Below, in pieces: positions 1 through 5,602 of a stretch of DNA of 6,423 bases. The DNA lies in NCBI GenBank assembly GCA_049511115.1, contig JBEKYH010000304.1:1-6423 (forward strand). Direction: 5' to 3'. Every line of letters starts with the position of its first letter. The stretch's first letter is position 1. The notes beneath the pieces were generated by a model. That model searched no databases, had not been told where the DNA came from, and saw only the letters and a program-made list of their open reading frames with translations. Source of the stretch: JBEKYH01 sp049511115. GTDB taxonomy: Bacteria; Planctomycetota; Phycisphaerae; Tepidisphaerales; Tepidisphaeraceae. The translations under genes and the position numbers were made by a program.

Positions 1-147
1 GCCCCGCAAACTTGCCGCAATGGATGAACAAGCCGCGGACGGACGCGGAAGAACCGGCGCTGCTCCTTCGCGTCGCCTCTATTTTTGGGTTGGACGGCGG
101 ATGGCGGGGTTGCAAAACGCACGAGGAAAATGGAAGATCGTTTTTTG

Positions 148-170
148 CCGGTCGTGGTGGACACGGCCGG
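148..170 (+). other. GC-rich hairpin in the gnd leader
   Basis: CCGGTCGTG (148-156) pairs with CACGGCCGG (162-170) over nine base pairs, including one G-T wobble, around the five-base loop GTGGA. It sits 53 bp before the gnd start and would lie in the 5' leader if transcription starts upstream. A T6 run (141-146) comes before the hairpin rather than after it, so it does not have the form of an intrinsic terminator on either strand. A role is not evident. Confidence 0.4.
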
Positions 171-210
171 GGGACTGGTGGGAGTACGGGTAAGCGGACA
201 AATACCGGGA

Positions 211-214
211 AAGG
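211..214 (+). promoter_or_regulatory. Weak ribosome binding site of gnd
   Basis: AAGG lies nine bases before the ATG at 224 and is the only purine-rich block close to the start. The protein then opens directly into the expected N-terminal NADP-binding strand, so the start is supported mainly by homology and secondarily by this weak site. Confidence 0.45.
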
Positions 215-223
215 CAGTCGATT

Positions 224-1714
224 ATGAGCGGACAGGCATTTGGAGTGATCGGTCTGGAAGTCATGGGGCGCAACGTCGCGCAGAACGTCGAACGAAATGG
301 TTTTCCAGTCGCGGTATATAACCGGACCTGGGAAAAAACCCAGGATTTCCTGGACGGGCCTGCCAAGGGGAAGAATTTCAAGGCCGGCAAAACCGAGGCG
401 GAATTCGTCGCCCTGCTGGAGCGGCCGCGCAGGATTCTGGTCCTGGTCAAGGCCGGCAAGCCCGTGGACCTGGTGATCGATGCCCTCAAGCCGCACCTTC
501 AGGAAGGGGACATCGTCATCGACGGCGGCAACTCACTTTACACCGACACCGAGCGGCGCGTAGCAGCGCTGGCCCCGACGGGAATCAAATTCTTCGGCAT
601 GGGCGTGAGCGGCGGTGAAGAAGGCGCGCTGTGGGGACCCTCCCTCATGCCCGGCGGCGACAAGGAAGCTTATAAGCACCTGGAGCCGATCCTGACGAAA
701 GTCGCCGCCAAGGCGTACGACGGCGCTCCCTGTGTCACTTATTGCGGCAGCGGCGGGGCCGGCCACTTTGTGAAGATGGTTCACAACGGCATCGAATACG
801 GCGACATGCAGCTCATCGCCGAGGCGTATGACCTGCTCAAGAACGTCGGCGGCATGAACAACGCCCAGCTTCAGGAGACGTTCGAGGAATGGAACAAGGG
901 CGAGCTTCGCAGCTTCCTCATCGAAATCACCACCAAGGTCATCAACTTCCCCGACCCGACCGGCAGCGGCAAGTCGATGGTGGACGTGATCCAGGACAAA
1001 GTCGGCATGAAGGGGACGGGAACCTGGACCATTCAGGCCGCTTTGAATTTGCAGATCGCCGCGCCGACGATGGCGGCCGCGGTGGACGCCCGCGAGATGA
1101 GCGGCTTGCAGGCCGAGCGCGCGGCGGCGGAAAAACTGCTGCCCGGACCCAAGGCGCCCAAGTTCAGCGGCGACCTCAAGGCGTTCGTCAACGACGTACG
1201 CCAGGCCCTGTTCTGCAGCAAGATTTGTTCCTATGCCCAGGGAATGGCCATGCTGGCCGCGGCGAATCGTCCCAAGGCCGCCGACGGATCGGGCGGATAT
1301 GACTACGGCATGCACCTCGATCAGCTTGCCAAAATCTGGCGGGCTGGTTGCATCATCCGCGCCGATTTCCTCGATGACATCACCAAGGCCTACATCGCCA
1401 ATCCCAAGCTGGCCAATTTGCTCCTGGCCGACAAGTTCAAGGATTTGATCATCAAGTACCAGGATTCCTGGCGGCGCGTCGTGTCCATCGGCATCCAGCA
1501 GGGCATCGCCACCCCGGCGTTCAGCGCCTCGCTGGCTTATTACGACGCCTATCGCCGCGCTCGCCTGCCGGGCAATTTGATTCAGGCCCAGCGTGATTTC
1601 TTCGGCGGTCACACTTACACGCGGACCGACAAGCCGGGTGGCCCGTTCCACATGGAATGGAAGCCGGGTGGGACAGAGACGCTGGTCGTCGAAGGCAAGA
1701 GCCGCACGAAGTAA
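224..1714 (+). CDS. gnd: 6-phosphogluconate dehydrogenase (decarboxylating)
   Basis: This cytosolic enzyme oxidatively decarboxylates 6-phosphogluconate to ribulose 5-phosphate, reducing NADP+, as the third step of the oxidative pentose phosphate pathway. At 496 residues it is the long, dimeric form, slightly longer than the usual 470 or so. The N-terminal Rossmann domain carries the dinucleotide loop GLEVMGRN (10-17) and NRT (33-35), then LVKAG (74-78) and DGGNS (100-104). The substrate site shows GVSGGEEGALWGPS (127-140) and the signature HFVKMVHNGIEYGDMQ, giving catalytic Lys184 and Glu191 with His187 and Asn188. KGTG (263-266), Arg290, and Arg457 plus His463 from the partner-facing tail complete the site. 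By family alignment these match the known substrate ligands, so the enzyme should be active. One oddity is KGTGTW where most homologues have Lys or Arg before the Trp. It converges with the secreted-protein gene, and no other pentose phosphate gene is in view. Confidence 0.98.
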   Translation: MSGQAFGVIGLEVMGRNVAQNVERNGFPVAVYNRTWEKTQDFLDGPAKGKNFKAGKTEAEFVALLERPRRILVLVKAGKPVDLVIDALKPHLQEGDIVIDGGNSLYTDTERRVAALAPTGIKFFGMGVSGGEEGALWGPSLMPGGDKEAYKHLEPILTKVAAKAYDGAPCVTYCGSGGAGHFVKMVHNGIEYGDMQLIAEAYDLLKNVGGMNNAQLQETFEEWNKGELRSFLIEITTKVINFPDPTGSGKSMVDVIQDKVGMKGTGTWTIQAALNLQIAAPTMAAAVDAREMSGLQAERAAAEKLLPGPKAPKFSGDLKAFVNDVRQALFCSKICSYAQGMAMLAAANRPKAADGSGGYDYGMHLDQLAKIWRAGCIIRADFLDDITKAYIANPKLANLLLADKFKDLIIKYQDSWRRVVSIGIQQGIATPAFSASLAYYDAYRRARLPGNLIQAQRDFFGGHTYTRTDKPGGPFHMEWKPGGTETLVVEGKSRTK

Positions 1715-1740
1715 CTGCGGGCCTTTCGCGAAAGACGCAG
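1715..1740 (+). other. Hairpin directly after the gnd stop codon
   Basis: CTGCG (1715-1719) pairs with CGCAG (1736-1740), enclosing the perfect 12-bp palindrome CTTTCGCGAAAG (1723-1734) with a small asymmetric internal loop between. It begins at the first base after the TAA stop. There is no T tract behind it, so alone it is not a classic terminator. It could protect the mRNA 3' end or help the terminator that follows seven bases later. Confidence 0.45.
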
Positions 1741-1746
1741 AAACAG

Positions 1747-1785
1747 AAGAAGCCGGCGCGTTTGATACGCACCGGCTTCTTTGTT
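1747..1785. terminator. Bidirectional intrinsic terminator between gnd and the secreted-protein gene
   Basis: AAGAAGCCGG (1747-1756) pairs perfectly with CCGGCTTCTT (1772-1781). After one C/A mismatch the stem continues with GCGT/ACGC around a TTGAT loop. On the plus strand the stem runs into TTCTTTGTT; on the minus strand it runs into CTTCTTCTGTTT. Both sides are therefore T-rich after the GC core. It lies 33 bp after the gnd stop and 32 bp beyond the stop of the convergent gene, which is the expected place for a shared terminator. Confidence 0.8.
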
Positions 1786-1816
1786 GGCAAAACTTGATGC
1801 GAGCGTAACACCCGCG

Positions 1817-4147
1817 CTATCGGCCGCGGCCGCCAGGACCATTGCCCGGGCCTCCGCCGTTGCCACCCGGACCTCCACCGCCACCGCCATTGTCGCGTCC
1901 ACCGCCGCCGCGCGGCTGGTCAGCGGGGGGAGGTGGCGGCGCCTGGGGCGGAGCTTCGCGCTGGCGCTCGTCGCCGGCTGCGCGGGCTCGGTAGGCGTCG
2001 TTCAAATCGTTATAGCGGCTTGAATCAGCAGGCGGGGCGGGATGTTCTTCAGGAGCCCGCGCTTCCGGTGGACGCGGTGCGGGAGCGCGATCATCGGGCG
2101 CGCGCGCTTCAGGAGGCGCCGTGCGAGCCGGTCCAGCCGCGGGGGCCGCGTGCCAGCCGGAATCATCGTGCGTTTGCCAGCCATCGACGGTTTTGCGATA
2201 GACATTTCCGTCCCGGTCGGCAAAGACATCATCGCGAGCGGGGGCCGGGCCTCGATCCACGCCGGGGCGGCCTTCATCGCGCGCCACTGGTCCGGCGAGT
2301 TCTTTATGCACGTCGGCGCGCCGGTCATAAACATTGCGGACATAGGCGTCGCGCTTAGCCGCATCGAGGGCCAGTTCGCGCTGGGCGAACGTGGCATGGA
2401 GCGCGTCGTGGGCGAAGACTGGCCGGAAACCGCCAAAGCCGAACCAGAGGCCGCCGCCGCGGACAAACCCGCCGGGAGCGTTGCCGATCCAGACGCGCCC
2501 GCCGCCGAGCGCGGTGGCAAAGTCAAACCCCCAGTGGCCGGAATACCAGTTGTAATGAGCGGCGAATCCGAACGTGAAGGGGCGGGGATAATAGGCGCGG
2601 CCCAACCAGGGGTGGTAACGGAAACCGGTGCCGTAAACGACAACGCCGTTATAGGCGTAGCACCCAACGTAGCCCGGCAGATAGCCGCAGTAGACAACAT
2701 CCGCGGTGTGACCATAGCAGTAGACAAATCGCACCGGATAAATCGGGCAGCTTGGCGGGATCGTGTAGATTTCCGTGGGGACGGTCGTGCAGACTTCCCA
2801 CGGCCCGACCGCGGCGGCGCCGTCGTACCAGACCGCGTTGTAGCAGGTGTAATAATGCCCGCCGACCAGGAGGACACTGGCGTCGGTGTTGACGGCGTAT
2901 GTCATGTCCGTGCCTTCGACCGGCTGGAATTGCGGGTCGCCGTCGTATTGCACAGGGGGCTGATCAAAGTTGTGCAAGTCCACGGCGGCCGTCTGGGGAA
3001 CATAGGTATCCGCGACGGCATCCGTCGCTTCCTGCGTGTTGGGGACGTGCGCCAGGACATCGGACTTATCGCTGTTGGGCGGAATCCGCGAAAAATCAGT
3101 GGGCAACTTATCGGGGGGGACGAATGACCACGGTCCGTTATGGCTGGCAGCCGTGTACCAGCGGCCCGAGAGCAGGACGAAAAGCTGCTGCGTGTCGATG
3201 GTCAGGAATACGTCGGAGTCGGTGTTGGTGACGTAGAGAAGATCGGTTCCGGGGATGGTCGCCATTTCGGCCTGGCCGTTGGTGCAGATCAATTCGGTAG
3301 GTTCGGTCGCGGTGACGATTTCCACCGAGGCCGCGTCGGCGGCGGCGATCGGCTGCTGCGGGTCCTGGTAGCCGCTGGAATCAGCCAGCGCGGCGATGGC
3401 CGGCGGAGCGCCGGCGGCGCCCTGGAAAGGTCCCATCGGATCGGGCGCGGAAAACCAGCGGCCGCCGCCCTTGAGGTAATACGTGCGGCTGGGGCCGTCG
3501 AGGGCCACAAAAAACGGCGTGTTCACAACGCGCAGAATCGTCGAATTATCGGCCTGCACGAGCTTGGGTTGGCCGTCGTATTGTACCTTCACAGCCAGGT
3601 GATCGAGAAAAATAATGTTGGGCGGGGTGGATTCGATCTGCGTCGCGGCGGCCTGTTCCTTGTGGATGGTTTCGACCATCGCCAAGAGTTGATCGAGCGA
3701 CAATGTCACGTTGCGGCCGGCGAAGACCTGCTGCACGGCATCGGTCATTTCTTTTTCGACAGCCGGATCGGAGACGGGGAAACGATCCTTGGTGATGGTG
3801 TTGTCGAGAATCTGCACGGTGCGGGCCACGCGATCGGTGGCCACTCGGCTTTGCAGCCAGACGGCGCCGAATACCGGCGTGGTCTGCCCCTGCATCTGCA
3901 CGCTCACGGCGGCCCGGGCGGTAAGCTGGTCGCCCTGAAAATCGTCAAGCTGCGGCTGGAAGATCGTCACCTGCGCGTTGGCGGTATTGACCTGAACGGG
4001 CCAATGCGATGCAGTCGCCGGAGGCGGGGTGGGCGGCAGCGGCGCCGCTTGCGGCGGCGCATCGGGAGGGTTGTATTGCCCCCATGCCGGTTGCATCCAC
4101 ATCCCCGCTGCCACCAACATCACGCCGAATCTTAAAATCCGCAACAT
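1817..4147 (-). CDS. Secreted protein with three aromatic NT/GPW repeats and a Gly-rich tail
   Basis: Function unknown. The 776 residues open with a clear signal peptide (hydrophobic core, then AWG before Gln24), so the product is exported. Next come a Pro/Ala linker, a conserved-looking domain (about 49-180), and three related repeats at roughly 188-241, 283-340 and 399-450. Each repeat follows a pattern of NT, a beta-like stretch ending in YY or FV, then RWF/RWY/VWY and GPF/GPW. Residues 435-496 hold six of the seven cysteines, and 472-580 are rich in Tyr, Gly and Trp. A helical Arg/Ala segment and a GNVYRK-DGW-SGW motif (641-665) follow, then a Pro/Ala region with two PPEARAP copies and a Gly/Pro/Arg tail (about 746-776). 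I recall similar proteins loosely annotated as carbohydrate-binding family V/XII in soil bacteria, but I see no catalytic site. An upstream in-frame ATG at 4174 would add nine Arg-rich residues. The ATG at 4147 is preferred because AGGAG precedes it at seven bases. Confidence 0.85.
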   Translation of the reverse strand: MLRILRFGVMLVAAGMWMQPAWGQYNPPDAPPQAAPLPPTPPPATASHWPVQVNTANAQVTIFQPQLDDFQGDQLTARAAVSVQMQGQTTPVFGAVWLQSRVATDRVARTVQILDNTITKDRFPVSDPAVEKEMTDAVQQVFAGRNVTLSLDQLLAMVETIHKEQAAATQIESTPPNIIFLDHLAVKVQYDGQPKLVQADNSTILRVVNTPFFVALDGPSRTYYLKGGGRWFSAPDPMGPFQGAAGAPPAIAALADSSGYQDPQQPIAAADAASVEIVTATEPTELICTNGQAEMATIPGTDLLYVTNTDSDVFLTIDTQQLFVLLSGRWYTAASHNGPWSFVPPDKLPTDFSRIPPNSDKSDVLAHVPNTQEATDAVADTYVPQTAAVDLHNFDQPPVQYDGDPQFQPVEGTDMTYAVNTDASVLLVGGHYYTCYNAVWYDGAAAVGPWEVCTTVPTEIYTIPPSCPIYPVRFVYCYGHTADVVYCGYLPGYVGCYAYNGVVVYGTGFRYHPWLGRAYYPRPFTFGFAAHYNWYSGHWGFDFATALGGGRVWIGNAPGGFVRGGGLWFGFGGFRPVFAHDALHATFAQRELALDAAKRDAYVRNVYDRRADVHKELAGPVARDEGRPGVDRGPAPARDDVFADRDGNVYRKTVDGWQTHDDSGWHAAPAAGPARTAPPEARAPDDRAPAPRPPEARAPEEHPAPPADSSRYNDLNDAYRARAAGDERQREAPPQAPPPPPADQPRGGGGRDNGGGGGGPGGNGGGPGNGPGGRGR

Positions 4148-4154
4148 AGTCCAT

Positions 4155-4159
4155 CTCCT
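4155..4159 (-). promoter_or_regulatory. Ribosome binding site deciding the secreted-protein start
   Basis: On the minus strand AGGAG is followed by seven bases and then ATG at 4147. This is the best Shine-Dalgarno match in the window. It lies inside the coding frame of the longer alternative (ATG at 4174), which argues that translation starts at 4147. The shorter start also gives a compact signal peptide beginning MLRILRFG. Confidence 0.75.
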
Positions 4160-4271
4160 GATAATCCGCCGCATGGCGACACATGCGCCCCATACACTCG
4201 CGGCAAGCCTCTCGTTACCTTGCTAGACACTAAAGCCAGCCCATCCGTTGGGCAACCCGCCATAATTTCGC

Positions 4272-4301
4272 ATTTTAATTGCTGTACCTAAGTATTGGCA
4301 A
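4272..4301 (-). promoter_or_regulatory. Candidate sigma-70-type promoter for the secreted-protein gene
   Basis: Read on the minus strand, TTGCCA (4301-4296) and TAAAAT (4277-4272) are separated by 18 bp. These match the -35 and -10 consensus at four and five of six positions respectively. The predicted transcript would start near 4265 and carry a leader of roughly 118 bases. That leader includes a small hairpin, GCCCA/TGGGC with a five-base loop (4239-4253). This is pattern matching only; the rest of 4175-4320 shows nothing recognisable. Confidence 0.4.
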
Positions 4302-4320
4302 TGGAAGCAAAGAAAAGAAT

Positions 4321-4519
4321 TTTCACCGCGAAGACGCGAAGAAATGCGGGATTCACCACCCGCTCGGCTTCGCCTCGCTAGAGGACACAGAGGACACGGA
4401 GGTAAATCTAAATTCATCAAATTCGATCTGAATTCTGATTTACCTCTGCGTCCTCTGAGTCCTCTGTGGTGAATCCTGTCTTTGCGTTTCTTCGCGTTCT
4501 TCGCGTCTTTGCGGTGAAA
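4321..4519. repeat. Large imperfect inverted repeat of GCGAAGA / GAGGACACAG type
   Basis: The two arms, 4321-4408 and 4437-4519, are reverse complements of each other. The outer ends TTTCACCGC(G/A)AAGACGCG... match at 22 of 23 bases (4321-4343 against 4497-4519). A middle block GATTCACCAC is exact (4350-4359 against 4466-4475). The inner 28 bases ending GGTAAATC match at 25 of 28 (4381-4408 against 4437-4464). The 28-bp centre carries a further AATTCA/TGAATT pair (4411-4416, 4429-4434). Both arms are internally made of 9-bp near-repeats (CCTCTGNGT and TTCGCGTTC types). The left arm has an extra block of about 20 bp (4360-4379) containing GGCTTCGCC; the right arm has an extra 9-mer. No transposase or clear target duplication is visible. 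From memory, such text recurs between genes in Planctomycetota and some other phyla. It would fold into a strong cruciform or RNA hairpin between two minus-strand genes. Confidence 0.85.
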
Positions 4520-4584
4520 GCTCTTTGTTCAAATCGCGGGCCAGTCGCCGATTAGAAATATAGGATTTTTTTGGAAGAGGGCTT

Positions 4585-5361
4585 TTAATCCCTGGGGGCG
4601 ATGCCATCGAGAGTGATGAGCAGAAGCTTATCGGTGATCTGGTGCGGCATTCTCTTGTAATCGGCGGCGACCTGGGCGCGGATGCGATTCACCGTCTGCT
4701 CGTCGTCGCGGAAGCAGAGGAGAATGTCACGGTTGGGAATGGCCGCCGCGAAGGGACTGCCGAGGTATTCGCGGAGGCGCTGGTAGAGCGTCGGCAGCAG
4801 CAGGCGGCTGGAGTCGTACCCGTCCATCGTCTGGAACAGCATCAGATTCACTCGTCCCTCTTCGTCCTGGGCGGCGTGGGCGTTGATCTCGGCGCTGCGG
4901 GCCGACAGATTGGCCAGGGCCAACTCGTGCAGTTCCTCGGCCCCGATTCCCCATTGCTGGAAGCGCTGCGATGAGACGTAGGCAATCGTGCGATCATTGT
5001 CTACTGCGTACGCGATGACCAGGCCGGGGGCCAGCGGCCGCGTGAACGCGCCCGAGGCGAGCGACCCCGCCTCCGGCAAAATCATCGGGTAGACGCGGTC
5101 GGTCACCTCGCTGAAATTGGCCGTTGTATCCGGCGCGTCGGCGGCGCGAAGCAACTCGACAATCCAGCGCTCGGCCTGGCGGCGCAGCGTCTTGGGCTCA
5201 AGCTGCGCCAGGCGATAGAGATTCTCCAGCGAAGCCACGTTCCCATTGATGCTCAGCGAGAACGGCTGCTCCGCCGCGGCGATCTTCTCGAGCGGGAATT
5301 TGGCCTTCACAATCTCCAGCACGCGCTGCACAAACTGCGGGCGGGACAAGCTCATAAGCAC
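4585..5361 (-). CDS. DUF1444 (UPF0354/YtpQ-like) family protein
   Basis: The function of this family is unknown. The 258 residues are close to the length of Bacillus YtpQ, have no signal peptide or membrane segment, and are probably cytosolic. Features I read as family-like are an N-terminal helical part, RVYPMILP (89-96), a beta strand LVIAYAVD (114-121), a helix with ELHELALANL (143-152), and the best-matching block from DGYDSSRLLLP to GSPFAAAIPNRDILLCF (180-217). The first codon is GTG at 5361, with AGGGA six bases upstream. An in-frame ATG two codons later (5355) is the alternative; AGGGA is then 12 bases away, but a TATAGT box lies six bases upstream. The gene is divergent from ubiE and has no obvious intrinsic terminator, though the big inverted repeat lies 65 bp past its stop. 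The family assignment is from recognition of motifs, not a search. Confidence 0.78.
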   Translation of the reverse strand: MLMSLSRPQFVQRVLEIVKAKFPLEKIAAAEQPFSLSINGNVASLENLYRLAQLEPKTLRRQAERWIVELLRAADAPDTTANFSEVTDRVYPMILPEAGSLASGAFTRPLAPGLVIAYAVDNDRTIAYVSSQRFQQWGIGAEELHELALANLSARSAEINAHAAQDEEGRVNLMLFQTMDGYDSSRLLLPTLYQRLREYLGSPFAAAIPNRDILLCFRDDEQTVNRIRAQVAADYKRMPHQITDKLLLITLDGIAPRD

Positions 5362-5367
5362 ACTATA
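5362..5367 (-). promoter_or_regulatory. Possible -10 box of the DUF1444 gene
   Basis: TATAGT on the minus strand ends directly before the GTG codon and six bases before the ATG at 5355. Transcription about six bases past a -10 box would begin at or next to that ATG, giving a leaderless message. No good -35 hexamer is found 16-18 bp upstream. The competing reading is an ordinary leadered transcript using AGGGA (5372-5368) and the GTG start. Confidence 0.3.
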
Positions 5368-5372
5368 TCCCT
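5368..5372 (-). promoter_or_regulatory. Candidate ribosome binding site for the GTG start of the DUF1444 gene
   Basis: AGGGA on the minus strand is six bases before GTG at 5361, a normal spacing, and twelve before the ATG at 5355. If used, the protein starts at GTG. It overlaps the neighbourhood of the TATAGT box, so only one of the two readings is likely to be right. Confidence 0.4.
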
Positions 5373-5399
5373 GTTATTTAGCAAAGGCTATGGAAAACC

Positions 5400-5440
5400 A
5401 AGGACTGAGGGCCGAGGACGGAGGACTGAGAGGGAGGGGA
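5400..5440. repeat. Purine-rich tract with AGGACTGAG direct repeats
   Basis: AGGACTGAG occurs at 5401-5409 and 5422-5430, with a related CGAGGACGG between them (5413-5421), followed by AGAGGGAGGGGA. The plus strand is almost free of pyrimidine runs here. It lies in the divergent spacer between the DUF1444 and ubiE genes. It resembles GA-rich intergenic simple repeats, but only about two to three units are present. Confidence 0.5.
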
Positions 5441-5509
5441 TGACAATGTGACTGGAAGCCCACGATGTATCGCTTCTACTGCGGTCCTGTTCTACTGATC
5501 TACTTTTCC

Positions 5510-5524
5510 CGCGGCGAAGCCGCG
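5510..5524. repeat. Perfect short palindrome in the divergent spacer
   Basis: CGCGGC (5510-5515) and GCCGCG (5519-5524) flank GAA. The stem is perfect, but the loop is short and no T run follows on either strand, so it is not a terminator. It sits 64 bp upstream of the ubiE -10 box and could be a protein site or part of a dispersed repeat. Its core GGCGAAGCC is the reverse complement of GGCTTCGCC inside the large repeat (4366-4374). Confidence 0.35.
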
Positions 5525-5587
5525 CCTCACCCCCTCATCTTGTCGCCATGTCATTCCCGCCATACCTAAAATAACTCCAACCTCGCG

Positions 5588-5593
5588 TATAAT
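5588..5593 (+). promoter_or_regulatory. Consensus -10 box of ubiE, suggesting a leaderless mRNA
   Basis: A perfect TATAAT ends nine bases before the ubiE ATG at 5603. A transcript starting the usual six to nine bases downstream would begin at about 5600-5603, on or next to the start codon. No Shine-Dalgarno sequence precedes the ATG, which fits leaderless translation. The hexamer 17 bp upstream (CCTAAA) is not a -35 match. Another explanation is a chance TATAAT with the true promoter further upstream. Confidence 0.5.
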
Positions 5594-5602
5594 GTCCGCG
5601 CG

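Larger units (their letters stand above)
1..223. other. Unassigned segment upstream of gnd
   Basis: I recognise no gene here. Two forward frames stay open from the window edge: one stops at 191-193 and the other runs to about 227, across the gnd start. Either could be the C-terminal end of an upstream gene, but neither translation resembles a family I know. G/C at third positions favours one frame in the first half and the other in the second, so no single frame is convincing. The segment contains a hairpin (listed separately) and no promoter that I would defend. Confidence 0.3.

Noticed and set aside
85..321. 78-codon plus-strand frame overlapping the gnd start
   Set aside because: It runs out of frame into gnd, its start lacks a ribosome binding site, and the protein matches nothing I know.
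533..1651. Long open frame of 372 codons on the minus strand inside gnd
   Set aside because: It is antisense to a fully conserved gnd. The translation is low-complexity (Gly, Ala, Val, Asp, Arg rich) with no family motif, as expected from GC-rich codon usage.
2002..2877. 291-codon minus-strand frame overlapping the secreted-protein gene
   Set aside because: Same strand but another frame of a gene whose own frame is intact. The Ser/Pro/Arg/Thr-rich translation is typical of an out-of-frame reading. I saw no sign of a frameshift joining the two.
2042..4135. Two long plus-strand frames (361 and 331 codons) opposite the secreted-protein gene
   Set aside because: The minus-strand gene has a signal peptide, a good ribosome binding site and internal protein repeats. 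The plus frames are compositional mirrors without recognisable domains or ribosome binding sites.
4223..4420. 65-codon minus-strand frame covering the left arm of the inverted repeat
   Set aside because: Most of it is repeat sequence, it has no ribosome binding site and it overlaps the candidate promoter. Such frames arise from the repeat text.
4321..4519. CRISPR array, because of the short repeated units
   Set aside because: The units are 9 bp and contiguous with no spacers, the overall structure is one inverted repeat, and no cas gene is near.
4560..4584. Intrinsic terminator for the DUF1444 gene at the T7 run
   Set aside because: On the minus strand the run reads as A7, and no GC stem precedes a T tract there.
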